Source: Hymenobacter perfusus | GTDB lineage: Bacteria; Bacteroidota; Bacteroidia; Cytophagales; Hymenobacteraceae | DNA: 64,000 nucleotides | Reading direction: 5' to 3' | Assembly: GCF_003944765.1 (NCBI RefSeq) | Contig: NZ_RWIU01000005.1 | Coordinates: 406,069 to 470,068 of the forward strand | Shown here: piece after piece, positions 8,462 to 17,245 of the stretch | Numbering within the stretch: position 1 is the first letter of the stretch | Layout: each line of letters starts with the position of its first letter | Notes under the pieces: generated by a model | What the model was told of the DNA's origin: nothing | Seen by the model: only the letters and a program-made list of their open reading frames with translations | Database searches by the model: none | Made by a program: the position numbers and the translations under genes

Positions 8462-8833
8462 ATGTCAGAAAAACGTTATTTCCGCCAGCAGAACCCGTTT
8501 GTAGTGCCCACCACCGATGGCAAGCTCATTGAGGAGCACATCGGGCAGGCCAGTACCGGTACCGCCGCGTACAGCGTGGCCCACATGGTGGCCCCGCCCC
8601 AGTGGAGCGAGCCGCACCAGCGCCCCGAGTTCGATGAAGTGACTATTGTAGTGCGGGGACGCAAACGGTTTGAAATTGACGGCGACGTGGTGGAGTTGGG
8701 CGCGGGCGAGTCGTTGCTGATTAAGGCCGGGGCCCGGGTGCGCTACTCCAACCCGTTTAATACTGAGTGCGAATATTGGTCGGTGTGCGTACCGGCCTTC
8801 TCGCCCGCTACCGTACACCGGGAGCAGGAATAA
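8462..8833 (+). CDS. Small cupin-domain protein
   Basis: 123 residues, one cupin barrel. Cupin motif 1 is degenerate (HQRPEFDEVTIVVRGRKRFEI, with a histidine and glutamates as possible metal ligands). Motif 2 (GAGESLLIKAGARVRYSNP) lacks the second conserved histidine. The frame is soluble with no signal peptide. It resembles the ethanolamine-utilisation/EutQ-like and general single-domain cupins. The substrate is unknown. It is 62 nt upstream of the dienelactone hydrolase gene and could be cotranscribed with it. Confidence 0.8.
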   Translation: MSEKRYFRQQNPFVVPTTDGKLIEEHIGQASTGTAAYSVAHMVAPPQWSEPHQRPEFDEVTIVVRGRKRFEIDGDVVELGAGESLLIKAGARVRYSNPFNTECEYWSVCVPAFSPATVHREQE

Positions 8834-8895
8834 CCGCCGCGCCTCCACCGGCATATGCGTAGCTTACTCTTTCTTTTTCACCGTCTTTCTACCCC

Positions 8896-9756
8896 ATGGA
8901 CCAGCGCATCATCAACCTCTTCGACGAATACACCCACGCCCCGCTCAGCCGGCGCGACTTCCTGGACCGGCTGCACAAGCTGGCGGGTGGCGCGGCCCTG
9001 GCGGCGGCGGCCCTAGCCGTACTGGAACCCGGCTACGCCCAGGCCGCCACCGTAAGCGAGCAGGCCGATGATCTGGTGACTGAAGAAGTGACTTGGCCCG
9101 GCGAGGCGGGCGTGACCATGAAAGGCTACCTGGTGCATCCGAAAGGCAAGAAAAAGCGCGGCGCGGTGGTCATCATCCACGAAAACCGGGGCCTCACGCC
9201 GCACATCAAGGACGTGACGCGGCGCGTAGCCCAGGCTGGCTACCTCGCGCTGGGCGTCGATGCGCTGTCAGTGTTCGGGGGCACGCCGGCCAATGAGGAC
9301 GAGGGCCGCACGCTCATTGGCAAGCTGGATAAGCAGCAGAACCTGAACAACTACCTGGCCGGCCTGCGCTACCTGCGCCAGCGCCCCGACTCGAACGGCA
9401 AGACTGGCTGCGTGGGTTTCTGCTGGGGCGGGGCCATGGCCAACAGCCTCGCCGTGCACGATGCCCAGCTGAACGCCGCCGTGGCCTACTACGGCACCCA
9501 GCCCGCCGCCCCCGAAGCGGCCCGCATCAAGGCGCACCTGCTGTTGCACTACGCCGGCCTCGATGAGCGGGTAAACGCCGGCAAAGGCGCCTGGGAGGTG
9601 GCCCTAAAGGCGGCCGGCGTGAAGTATGAGCAATACGTGTACGAAGGCGTCAACCACGCCTTCAACAACGACTCCTCCCCCGCTCGCTACAACGCCGAAG
9701 CCGCCCAGCTGGCCTGGAGCCGCACCTTGAAGCTGTTTAAGGAGCAGTTGGGGTAA
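8896..9756 (+). CDS. Dienelactone hydrolase family protein with Tat signal
   Basis: 286 residues, alpha/beta-hydrolase fold. The N-terminus carries a twin-arginine motif (SRRDFL, residues 18-23), a hydrophobic alanine-rich segment and an AQA cleavage site near residue 50, so export in folded form is predicted. The catalytic triad is visible: nucleophile Cys176 in GFCWGG, Asp223 in YAGLDERV and His254 in GVNHAF, the order known for dienelactone hydrolases. A HENRGL motif near residue 95 fits the oxyanion region. The layout is like E. coli YghX-type proteins. The real substrate is unknown. A small membrane-protein gene follows after 12 nt. Confidence 0.9.
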   Translation: MDQRIINLFDEYTHAPLSRRDFLDRLHKLAGGAALAAAALAVLEPGYAQAATVSEQADDLVTEEVTWPGEAGVTMKGYLVHPKGKKKRGAVVIIHENRGLTPHIKDVTRRVAQAGYLALGVDALSVFGGTPANEDEGRTLIGKLDKQQNLNNYLAGLRYLRQRPDSNGKTGCVGFCWGGAMANSLAVHDAQLNAAVAYYGTQPAAPEAARIKAHLLLHYAGLDERVNAGKGAWEVALKAAGVKYEQYVYEGVNHAFNNDSSPARYNAEAAQLAWSRTLKLFKEQLG

Positions 9757-9768
9757 TAGCGCCCGGTT

Positions 9769-10071
9769 ATGATTCTATTTATTTCCTTGCTGATTCTTGG
9801 GCCACTGCTTTGGATTCTTAGTCTGGTGCTGCTGAAAAGCTGGCGCTACTTCTGGGTGTATTTCGTGGCTAATCTGGTACTACTGGTTGGCTACCTGGCA
9901 ATTCTTAGTACCAGCTCACTCCCCTATTTCGGGCACGATGAGTACGGGCTCCGCCGGCTACTTATCCTAGTGGCAGCCATTATATTACATGCAATGCTAG
10001 GCTTTTTCTTCGCTCTTGGTTTCGAGTTTCGTCAGCGGCGTGGGCGCGGTACCAATTCTATGTTAGAATAG
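9769..10071 (+). CDS. Small three-helix membrane protein, unknown
   Basis: 100 residues with hydrophobic segments at about 1-22, 28-48 and 62-88 and a basic Arg-rich tail (RQRRGRG). It begins 12 nt after the dienelactone hydrolase stop. Base composition is clearly more AT-rich than its neighbours. No family was recognised. Confidence 0.6.
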   Translation: MILFISLLILGPLLWILSLVLLKSWRYFWVYFVANLVLLVGYLAILSTSSLPYFGHDEYGLRRLLILVAAIILHAMLGFFFALGFEFRQRRGRGTNSMLE

Positions 10072-10188
10072 ATGTACTGTCAGGCCCTTAATGCACATGA
10101 CTTGACGGTTCTCATTCCGTAGAATATTCCAGCGCGCGTTGACTGGTTTTTTAACATACTTCGCACTTTTTACGTGTTTTTTAGCCGC

Positions 10189-10228
10189 ACCGGCCCGCCA
10201 GCTTCCCAGCTGCGCGGGCCGGTTTTTT
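10189..10228 (+). terminator. Terminator after the small membrane protein gene
   Basis: 10-bp perfect GC-rich stem (10189-10198 with 10214-10223) and a T6 run. Confidence 0.9.
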
Positions 10229-10416
10229 GCCGGTTTACAGCGGTTCGGGCGTTGTGCGGTAGGCGTATAAGCTATTCAGCAAGCGACAGTTGACTGGTGG
10301 CGGGAGGCTTGCATTTGAGGAGAATTGTGTGAAACCTTAGCCAACCCCCAAGGCCTCGCCACCGGTTTCCGGCCTGGCTACACCGCTCTTTCGTTCCACC
10401 AATTCCCACACAACCA
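10229..10416 (+). promoter_or_regulatory. Upstream region of the GH16 gene
   Basis: 188 bases without an open frame. It presumably holds the GH16 promoter, but no exact TAnnTTTG element was found. No known operator was recognised. Confidence 0.35.
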
Positions 10417-11865
10417 ATGAAACACCGGTTTACCTCCCTCCTGGGAGCTGCGGCGCTGTACCTGCTCGGCTCCTTTTCCTCCCACGCCCAAACCTACCAG
10501 CAGGTGTGGGCCGACGAATTCAACGGCAGCATCAGCTCCAGCTGGGTATTTGAAACCGGCGGTGGCGGCTGGGGCAACAACGAGAAGCAGTACTACCAGC
10601 GCGCCAACGCCAGCGTGGTGAACGGCATTTTGCAGATTACGGCTCGCAAGGAGAACGTGGGCGGCTACCCGTACACGTCCTCGCGCATGAAAACGCAGGG
10701 CACCAAGGAGTTCAAGTACGGCAAAATTGAGGCCCGCATGAAGCTCCCGCTGGGCCAGGGCTTGTGGCCAGCTTTCTGGATGCTGGGCAGCAACATCAAC
10801 ACGGTAAGCTGGCCGGCCTGCGGCGAAATCGACGTGATGGAGCACATCAACGCCGAGAACAAAGTGTACGGCACCGTGCATTGGGACAGCAACGGCCACG
10901 CCGAATACGGCGGCAACATTATCACCTCCCCCGACGCATACCACGTGTACTCCATTGAGTGGGAGCCGGCCTACATCCGCTGGTTCGTGGATGGGGTGAA
11001 GTACCACGAAATCAACATTACGAACAACACCGGCGGCACCGAGGAATTTCAGCGGCCCTTTTTCCTGCTGCTGAACCTGGCCGTGGCCGGCAACTGGCCG
11101 GGCCAGACGGTGGACGAGAGCAAGCTCCCCGCCACCATGTTCGTGGATTACGTGCGGGTGTTCCAGAAAACCACGGCGGCCACCAGCCGGACCATTCAGG
11201 CGGAAAGCTACTCGGCCATGAACGGCATGCAGCTGGAAACCACCACCGATACCGGCGGCGGCCAGAACGTGGCCTACGTGGACGCCGGCGACTGGCTGGC
11301 CTACAACAGCGTAAACTTCCCGACTTCCGGCAACTATCTGCTGGAATACCGCGTGGCCAGTCCCTCGGGCGGCACGCTCTCCTCAGACCTGAACGCGGGG
11401 GCGGTGCAACTGGGCAACACGGCCATTCCGGCCACGGGCGGCTGGCAAAACTGGACGACCGTCTCGAAAACCGTGTACATTAATGCGGGTACGTACAACT
11501 TCGGCGTATTTGCCCAAACCGGCGGCTGGAACCTCAACTGGATTCGGATTACGCCGGCCAGTAGTGCCCGCGCGGCCAGCTCTGCGGCTACGGCCGCCGC
11601 CCCGGCCGCAATAACCGGCATTTTCGACGTGGCGGTGTACCCCAACCCGCAGGTGGCTGGCGCGCCGCTCAGCATTCAGCTGCAAAATGCCGACCTCACC
11701 CAGCCTACCACCGTGCAGGTACTGGACGTAAGCGGCCGGCAGGTATGGCAGCAGACGACCTTTGGCAGCACAGTGGAAGTAAGCCACAGCCTGCCCGGCG
11801 GCGTGTATTTGATTCAGGCCACCAACGCCGCCGGCAAAATCACGAAGAAGCTGGTGGTGCAATAG
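10417..11865 (+). CDS. Secreted GH16 endo-beta-glucanase with CBM6 and type IX sorting domain
   Basis: 482 residues. A signal peptide (residues 1-24, ending SHA-Q) is followed by a glycoside hydrolase family 16 domain (about 27-250). The catalytic motif EIDVME is complete, with Glu137 nucleophile, Asp139 and Glu142 acid/base by family rule. The aromatic and Trp pattern (GLWPAFWMLG) is typical of laminarinase-like beta-1,3-glucanases. Residues about 253-378 are a CBM6-like carbohydrate-binding module (AESYSAMNG...DAGDWLAY...WNLNWIRI). After an Ala/Ser linker the last 80 residues form a type IX secretion C-terminal domain (YPNP...VQVLDVSGRQVWQ...GVYLIQATNAAGKITKKLVVQ). Export across the outer membrane and surface attachment are expected. 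The substrate is inferred, not shown. Confidence 0.93.
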   Translation: MKHRFTSLLGAAALYLLGSFSSHAQTYQQVWADEFNGSISSSWVFETGGGGWGNNEKQYYQRANASVVNGILQITARKENVGGYPYTSSRMKTQGTKEFKYGKIEARMKLPLGQGLWPAFWMLGSNINTVSWPACGEIDVMEHINAENKVYGTVHWDSNGHAEYGGNIITSPDAYHVYSIEWEPAYIRWFVDGVKYHEINITNNTGGTEEFQRPFFLLLNLAVAGNWPGQTVDESKLPATMFVDYVRVFQKTTAATSRTIQAESYSAMNGMQLETTTDTGGGQNVAYVDAGDWLAYNSVNFPTSGNYLLEYRVASPSGGTLSSDLNAGAVQLGNTAIPATGGWQNWTTVSKTVYINAGTYNFGVFAQTGGWNLNWIRITPASSARAASSAATAAAPAAITGIFDVAVYPNPQVAGAPLSIQLQNADLTQPTTVQVLDVSGRQVWQQTTFGSTVEVSHSLPGGVYLIQATNAAGKITKKLVVQ

Positions 11866-11867
11866 GT

Positions 11868-12104
11868 GAATTTGTGAAGTGGTGAAATTGTGAAAGGACT
11901 GTCATTGCGAAGCCGGAGGCCGAATCAATGACAGTCCTTCGTAATTCACAAAGCCTTAAAAAGCAGAAAGCCCCTGACGTCCGTGCTGGCGTCAGGGGCT
12001 TTTGCGTAGGTCAGAAGTTCGTGCTTCGTGAGGGAGCTGTCATTGGTTCGCGCTGCTCGCAATGACAATATCCACAATTTCACCCTTCACAATTTCACCA
12101 TTCC
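11868..12104. repeat. Intergenic block bounded by inverted repeats, with internal palindrome
   Basis: Copies of GTGAAATTGTGAA at the left end (11868-11895) recur in inverted form at 12072-12104. Inside lies a perfect 14-bp palindrome (11894-11907 with 11926-11939, AAGGACTGTCATTG). A related CTGTCATTG...CAATGACA sequence recurs at 12039-12067. The terminator at 11967-12003 is embedded in the block. Confidence 0.6.
11967..12003. terminator. Bidirectional terminator between GH16 and M28 genes
   Basis: 13-bp perfect stem (11967-11979 with 11990-12002), with complementary A and T runs. It serves the convergent genes on both sides. Confidence 0.85.
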
Positions 12105-12106
12105 CG

Positions 12107-13681
12107 CTACATCCGCTGCTCGGGCTTGGCAACGGGCAGGGGTTTGCGGGGCAGCTTAGCGTCGCGCATGGCGGCCTGGTACACGAAGGACGCAACCAGC
12201 ACGGAAGCCTGCTTCAGATCATCGGCGGGCAGGCGCTCATAGGTGTCCATGTTGGTGTGGTGGGTGCGGGTGCCGTAATCGAGCGGGTCCTGAATGAACT
12301 GGAAGCCGGGCAGACCTACGGCATCGAACGAGAGGTGGTCAGTGCCGCCGGTGTTGCGCAGCGTGACCGTGGTAGCACCCATATCGGCGAAGGGCTGGAG
12401 CCACTCCCGGAAGATGGGTGCGGCGGCCTCGTTGCCCTGAGCGTAGATGCCTCGGATTTTGCCGGCCCCGTTATCGAGGTTGAAATAGGCGGCCAGCTTC
12501 TCGTGGTCGGGCAGCAGCTTCATGGTGGCGGGGTCGGCGAAGTGGTTTTTCACGTAGCCCCGCGAGCCGAACAGGCCCTGCTCCTCCTCGCCCCACAGCG
12601 CAATCCGGATGGTGCGGCGCGGCTGCACGCCGCTGGCCTTCAGAATGCGCACAGCCTCCATCATGATGGCGCAGCCGGCGGCGTTGTCGGTGGCGCCGGT
12701 GGCGGCGTGCCAGGAATCAAGGTGGCCGCCGAGCATCACCACTTCGCTCTTGAGCTTTTTATCGGTGCCCGGAATTTCGGCCACCACGTTGTAGCCCTTC
12801 AGGTCCTGACTCTGGAAGCGGGTGCGGGTTTCCAACTCCAGCTCCACCGGAATACCGGCATCAGCCAGTCGAATCAGGCGCAGCTGGTCCTCGGGAGCCA
12901 TTTCCAGCTCGGGCAGTACGGGCTTGGCGTCGGCGGCGTAGGGCGCGCCGTTGCTGGTGAAGAACGTGCCATCGGAGCCGCCACGGGTACTCAGAATCGC
13001 CGCCGCGCCTTCGCTCAGAATCATATCCGACATTTTGGTGCGCAGGGCCATCATGGTACGGCGCTGGGCCATACGCTTCTCCATTTCGGCGGCGTCGGGC
13101 GTGGCGGTGGGCGGCTCGGGCTTGAAGTCGGCCATTTTCTGCAGGTCGGCGTCGGAGTGGCGCCGGGCGTCCGGCTCGAAGCTGGGTTTGGGCGGATTAG
13201 CTACGTCCAGCAGCACAATTTTGTCGCGCAGTTGGCCTTTGTACTTGTCCAGTTCGGCCTCCGTAGTGGCTTTCACCACCACCACCTGCTTTTTAAGCGG
13301 GCCGTTGGTGCTGGGCGTCCAGGCTTTGGGGGCCCCGATGAGGGTGTGGTAATACGGCGCCGTCATGGCCACGTACGACTTCTCGATGTCCCAGCCGCGG
13401 CCGAAGGTGCCCCAGGGTTCCACGTTGGCTTTCACCAGGCCCCAGTCGCCGAGCTGCTTCTTGGTCCACTCGTTGGCGCGGGTCAGGCCGGCGGAGTTAG
13501 CCAGGCGCGGGCCGCACACGTCGGTCAAATAAAAGGCCGTTTCCATTACTTTGGAGCGGTTCAGGCCTTCATCTTTGATTTTGGCAAGCATGGCCGGATC
13601 GGCCTTGGTGCCCTGCTGGGCCAGGGCCGGGGCGGCCACCGCCAGGCTGGTGCCCAGGGCCAGGAGTCGAAGTACGTTCAT
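12107..13681 (-). CDS. M28 family zinc aminopeptidase, secreted
   Basis: 524 residues. A signal peptide (MNVLRLLALGTSLAVAAPALAQQ) precedes an N-terminal region and a PA-type inserted domain (about residues 130-280, with VAEIPGT at its end). The M28 catalytic core carries all five zinc ligands expected: His in GGHLDSW, Asp in GATDNAAG, Glu after the catalytic Glu in GEEEQGLFGS, Asp in YFNLDNG and His in GGTDHLSFD. The family releases N-terminal amino acids in the periplasm or outside. It converges with the GH16 gene. No operon partner is visible. Confidence 0.92.
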   Translation of the reverse strand: MNVLRLLALGTSLAVAAPALAQQGTKADPAMLAKIKDEGLNRSKVMETAFYLTDVCGPRLANSAGLTRANEWTKKQLGDWGLVKANVEPWGTFGRGWDIEKSYVAMTAPYYHTLIGAPKAWTPSTNGPLKKQVVVVKATTEAELDKYKGQLRDKIVLLDVANPPKPSFEPDARRHSDADLQKMADFKPEPPTATPDAAEMEKRMAQRRTMMALRTKMSDMILSEGAAAILSTRGGSDGTFFTSNGAPYAADAKPVLPELEMAPEDQLRLIRLADAGIPVELELETRTRFQSQDLKGYNVVAEIPGTDKKLKSEVVMLGGHLDSWHAATGATDNAAGCAIMMEAVRILKASGVQPRRTIRIALWGEEEQGLFGSRGYVKNHFADPATMKLLPDHEKLAAYFNLDNGAGKIRGIYAQGNEAAAPIFREWLQPFADMGATTVTLRNTGGTDHLSFDAVGLPGFQFIQDPLDYGTRTHHTNMDTYERLPADDLKQASVLVASFVYQAAMRDAKLPRKPLPVAKPEQRM

Positions 13682-13739
13682 CAGGAGTTGGTTGGAAAGT
13701 GGAGATTCAGGACCCTAAAGAACCAAAAAACCCGCTCAC

Positions 13740-13862
13740 GTTGCGCCGCCGGCCCAACGGCTGGCAGCCGGCGGGCCGGCGGCCGTGTGGTTCGTTTCCA
13801 CGAAGTCAGAACAACGTCAGCTTATGACAACCGGCCCGACGGCTTTTAGCCGCCGGACCTTA
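13740..13862. repeat. GC-rich palindromic repeats upstream of the M28 gene
   Basis: Two related stem-loops: 13745-13790 (CCGGCCCAACGGCTGGCAGC and its complement) and 13811-13860, whose CAACGTCAGC...CCGGCCCGACGGCTT...AGCCGCCGGACC sequence recurs at 23614-23662 with only a few changes. This is a dispersed repeat family. Confidence 0.65.
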
Positions 13863-13869
13863 CCTATTG

Positions 13870-16092
13870 CTACACCAGCTTGTCCGGCGTAATCGGTAGC
13901 TCGCGGATGCGCTTGCCGGTGGCGTGGTACACGGCGTTGGCCACGGCGGCGGCAAAGCCGATCAGGCCGATTTCACCGATACCTTTGGCTCCCATCGGGT
14001 CGAGGCGCAGGTCGGGCTTGTCGATGAACAGCACGTCGATTTCGGGCATATCGGCCGCCACGGGCAGATGGTATTCGGCCAGCTGGTTGTTGAGGAAGCG
14101 GCCGTAGCGGTGGTCCATGCGCGCCTGTTCCAGCAGTGCCTGCCCAATGCCCCAGGTAACGGAGCCGTACACCTGCGAGCGGGCCGTGTGCGCATTCAGC
14201 ACCCGCCCCACGTCCAGCGCCGACACCACCCTACTCACCCGCACCTGCCCGGTGGCCTCGTGTACCCGCACCTCCACAAAGTTGGCGCAGAACGATTTGC
14301 CGGAATAGGCTTCCTGCTGCGGCCCCTTATCGGCCTCACGGGTCAGATCCAGCCCCATCAGGCTGTGCTGCTGCAACAGCTCGGCGTAAGTGAACTGCTC
14401 CTTCGGCCGCTTAATTTGACGGATTACGCCGCTTTCAACCGTTAAGTCCGCGAGTTGCAACCGGCGTTTTTTCCAGGCGGGGGCGCTCCGGGCCAGCTCC
14501 AACAGCCGCTGCCGCAGCGCGGCGCACACCTCATGCACCGCCGTCCCCACCGAGGTAGCGGTGTGCGAGCCAAACTGCCCCGGCGCGGGCGGCAGGCTGG
14601 AGTCGCCCAGCTCAAACCGGATATTTTCCACCGGCACGCCGCTGGCATCGGCCGCAATCTGGCTCATGATGGTGGCCGTGCCGGGGCCTACGTCGGCGGT
14701 GGCGCTTTGTACCAGTAGGCGACCATCGGCAAAGAGTTGGGCCCGGGCACTGGCCTTGGTGCGCTCCGATTTGTAGATACCCATGCTCATTCCCCAGCCC
14801 ACCAGCCACTCGCCGGCGCGGGTGGCGCGGGGCTGTGGTGGCCGGCGGCTCCATCCGAAACGCGCCGCGCCCTGCTCGTAGCAGGCCCGCAGCTCATTGC
14901 TCGACCACGGCTTATCGCCTACCGGGTCCACGTCGGCAAAGTTTTTCAGGCGCAGCGCCAGCGGGTCCAGGTCGAGGGCGTAGGCCAGCTCATCCATGGC
15001 CGACTCCATAGCAAACGAGCCGCTGGCCTCGCCGGGGCCGCGCGTCCAGGCGGGCGTGCTCAGGTCCAGCGGCACCAGCTGGTAGCGGGTATTGATGTTC
15101 GGGCAGCGGTAGGCCGATTTGGTGGGGTCCACGATGCGCTCGGCAAGCTCTTCGTAGCGCGAAGTCTGCCCGAAGGCCGTGTGGGTGATGCCGGTGAGCT
15201 GCCCATCGGCCGTGGCGCCCAGCCCGACTTTCTGGATAGACTGCGGCCGATAGCCCACCATATTGAACATCTGGTCGCGCTGCAGGGCCACCTTCACCGG
15301 CCGGCCCGTCAGCTTCGCCCCCAGAATGGCGGCCACCTCCTGCGGCCAGATGCGCGAAGCCCCGCCAAACGCCCCGCCTACGAACGGCGAATGCACCTGC
15401 ACCTGCTCGGCCGTAAGCTGAAACATGCGCATCAAATCCTTCTGGGCCACGCTGGGGGCCTGGGTTTTGTTGTAAACGATGAGCCGCGCGCCCTCCCAGC
15501 GGGCAATGGCGGCGTGGGGCTCCATAGGGTTGTGCACCTGCACCGGCGTGCGGTATTCCTGCTCTACCCGCACGGCCGCCTGCTGGTAGGCGTCGGGCTG
15601 CCCGCGCAGATAATCCTCGGCCTTTTTGGGCTTGATGCCCCGGGCGCGGTGGGCGCTCAGGTCAGTTTCCGACGCCAGTATTTCGTACTGCACCCGCACC
15701 AGCGCGGCGGCGTGCTGGGCGCGTTCCAGCGTATCGGCCAGGGCCAGGGCTACCGGCTGGTTGCTGAAATACACCTGGTCATCGTGAAACACGCGTAGCT
15801 CCTGGCCCTCCAGGCGCGGGTTGTTGTTGGCGGCGGCCTCTTGGTAAGCGGGCACACCGGGCGAGTTGCGGTACGTGAGAACAGCCAGCACACCCGGGGA
15901 TTTTTCGGCGGCCGTGGTGTCCAGGTCTTTGATGCGGCCCCGGGCAATACGGCTGGTCACCAGCACACCATGCACCACGCCCGGCACGGCATGCTCGGCA
16001 GCGTAGCGGGCTTGGCCCGTGACTTTGGCGCGGCCGTCTACCCGGCGCAGGGGCTGACCAATACTGGGATTAGCAGGTTGCGGATTATTCAT
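13870..16092 (-). CDS. Molybdopterin-binding subunit of a xanthine/aldehyde oxidoreductase
   Basis: 740 residues. It is the large molybdenum-cofactor subunit of the xanthine dehydrogenase/aldehyde oxidase family, close in length and layout to the PaoC/YagR type. The N-terminal aldehyde-oxidase hammerhead domain (about residues 20-130, RVDGRAKVTGQARYAAE) is followed by the cofactor-binding part with GGAFGG, the active-site region PGEASGSFAMESAMDELA and the catalytic glutamate Glu707 in GIGEIG. No Tat or Sec signal is seen in this subunit. Family members normally need an FAD subunit and a 2Fe-2S subunit encoded next door; neither is present on either side here. The substrate is unknown. Confidence 0.9.
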   Translation of the reverse strand: MNNPQPANPSIGQPLRRVDGRAKVTGQARYAAEHAVPGVVHGVLVTSRIARGRIKDLDTTAAEKSPGVLAVLTYRNSPGVPAYQEAAANNNPRLEGQELRVFHDDQVYFSNQPVALALADTLERAQHAAALVRVQYEILASETDLSAHRARGIKPKKAEDYLRGQPDAYQQAAVRVEQEYRTPVQVHNPMEPHAAIARWEGARLIVYNKTQAPSVAQKDLMRMFQLTAEQVQVHSPFVGGAFGGASRIWPQEVAAILGAKLTGRPVKVALQRDQMFNMVGYRPQSIQKVGLGATADGQLTGITHTAFGQTSRYEELAERIVDPTKSAYRCPNINTRYQLVPLDLSTPAWTRGPGEASGSFAMESAMDELAYALDLDPLALRLKNFADVDPVGDKPWSSNELRACYEQGAARFGWSRRPPQPRATRAGEWLVGWGMSMGIYKSERTKASARAQLFADGRLLVQSATADVGPGTATIMSQIAADASGVPVENIRFELGDSSLPPAPGQFGSHTATSVGTAVHEVCAALRQRLLELARSAPAWKKRRLQLADLTVESGVIRQIKRPKEQFTYAELLQQHSLMGLDLTREADKGPQQEAYSGKSFCANFVEVRVHEATGQVRVSRVVSALDVGRVLNAHTARSQVYGSVTWGIGQALLEQARMDHRYGRFLNNQLAEYHLPVAADMPEIDVLFIDKPDLRLDPMGAKGIGEIGLIGFAAAVANAVYHATGKRIRELPITPDKLV

Positions 16093-16336
16093 GGCGGCTG
16101 GTTACGGCGTGGGATGGTTGGGGTTTGTGTCTACGGGAGCCGGCAACTCAATGCTGCATCAGACCGGGCGGGCTTCTGTTTGGTCAGTATTTTTCCCATT
16201 CTGAAACAGGCCTACGCCTTCAGGGCCCGCCGAAGCATCAGGACATACTACTATATCCTATTTTGAAAATATATTGATTCTGCCCCTACGTTTTCGTAAC
16301 TACCTTATTTCTATCCCATTCCGGCAATTACATGCT

Positions 16337-17131
16337 ATGACAGTGCTCAAACGTAATAACGTGCGCATAACGGGCCGAGGCTCCCGGACGTTGCTGTTTG
16401 TGAACGGCTTCGGCTGCGACCAAAGCATCTGGCGCTATATCACGCCCGCCTTATCCGAGCAGTTTCAGCTGGTGCTTTTCGACCACGTCGGGGCCGGCCT
16501 TTCCGATGTCACGGCCTATGAGCCCGCTAAATATGCATCACTCGACGGCTACGCCCAAGATGTACTCGATATCTGCCAGGAGCTGAATCTGCGAAACGTT
16601 ACGCTCATCGGGCACTCAGTAGGGGCCATGATTGGCATGCTGGCCGCCATCCGGGAACCCGGACTTTTTCAGCAGGTGCTGATGCTGTGTCCTTCACCCT
16701 GCTACCTCAACGAAGCCGGCTATCAGGGTGGTTTTGACCGGGCTGATATTGAGGCCATGCTCACATTTATGGCGCAGGATTTCGTGGGCTGGGCTGATTC
16801 ATTCGCGCCTTTCATCATGGGCAACCCCGACCGCCCTACGCTCTCAGCCGAACTTGCCCACAGCTTCTGCCAGAGCGACCCTGCTATTGCCAAACAGTTT
16901 GCCCGCGTCACCTTCCTCTCCGATAACCGCGCCGACGTCAACAACCTGCAAACGCCCTGTCTGCTGCTGCAATGCGCCCGCGACCTAGTGGCCCCGCTGG
17001 CCGTGGGAGCCTACCTGCAAGCCTGCCTGCCCCAGGCCACCCTCGTTACCCTGCCCGTGGCCGGCCACTGCCCCCACGTCAGCGCCCCCACCGAAACCCT
17101 GGATGCGCTGGAGGCTTTCATGGCCGCCTGA
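16337..17131 (+). CDS. rsbQ: RsbQ-like alpha/beta hydrolase (KAI2/D14-type fold)
   Basis: 264 residues from the ATG at 16337; the frame opens earlier but the added residues do not fit the family. It follows Bacillus RsbQ closely from memory of that sequence: NGFGCDQSIWRYI, LFDHVGAGLSD, LDGYAQDVLDIC, GHSVGAMIGMLA, SPCYLN and GHCPHVSAP. The catalytic triad is Ser94, Asp216 and His244. RsbQ is a cytoplasmic hydrolase needed for the energy-stress branch of sigma-B control, working with the PAS-domain phosphatase RsbP; plant KAI2 and D14 receptors share the fold. No PAS phosphatase or PAS kinase gene is adjacent. It diverges from the molybdopterin gene and is followed after 114 nt by another alpha/beta hydrolase. 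Confidence 0.88.
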   Translation: MTVLKRNNVRITGRGSRTLLFVNGFGCDQSIWRYITPALSEQFQLVLFDHVGAGLSDVTAYEPAKYASLDGYAQDVLDICQELNLRNVTLIGHSVGAMIGMLAAIREPGLFQQVLMLCPSPCYLNEAGYQGGFDRADIEAMLTFMAQDFVGWADSFAPFIMGNPDRPTLSAELAHSFCQSDPAIAKQFARVTFLSDNRADVNNLQTPCLLLQCARDLVAPLAVGAYLQACLPQATLVTLPVAGHCPHVSAPTETLDALEAFMAA

Positions 17132-17245
17132 CGGGAGCCGTCTACTGTATCGGTTTTACCAACCCGTTTGGTTTGAAAGGTGCCCTCTGCGCAACCGGAA
17201 TCTTTGCGGATATTGGAGTCGTCTTTCCTCCTTATCTGCTATTCC

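Noticed and set aside
12062..13849. 595-codon open frame on the plus strand opposite the M28 peptidase gene
   Set aside because: It is a GC-rich antisense shadow: no domain, His/Gly/Val-rich composition, and the minus-strand frame carries a complete peptidase.
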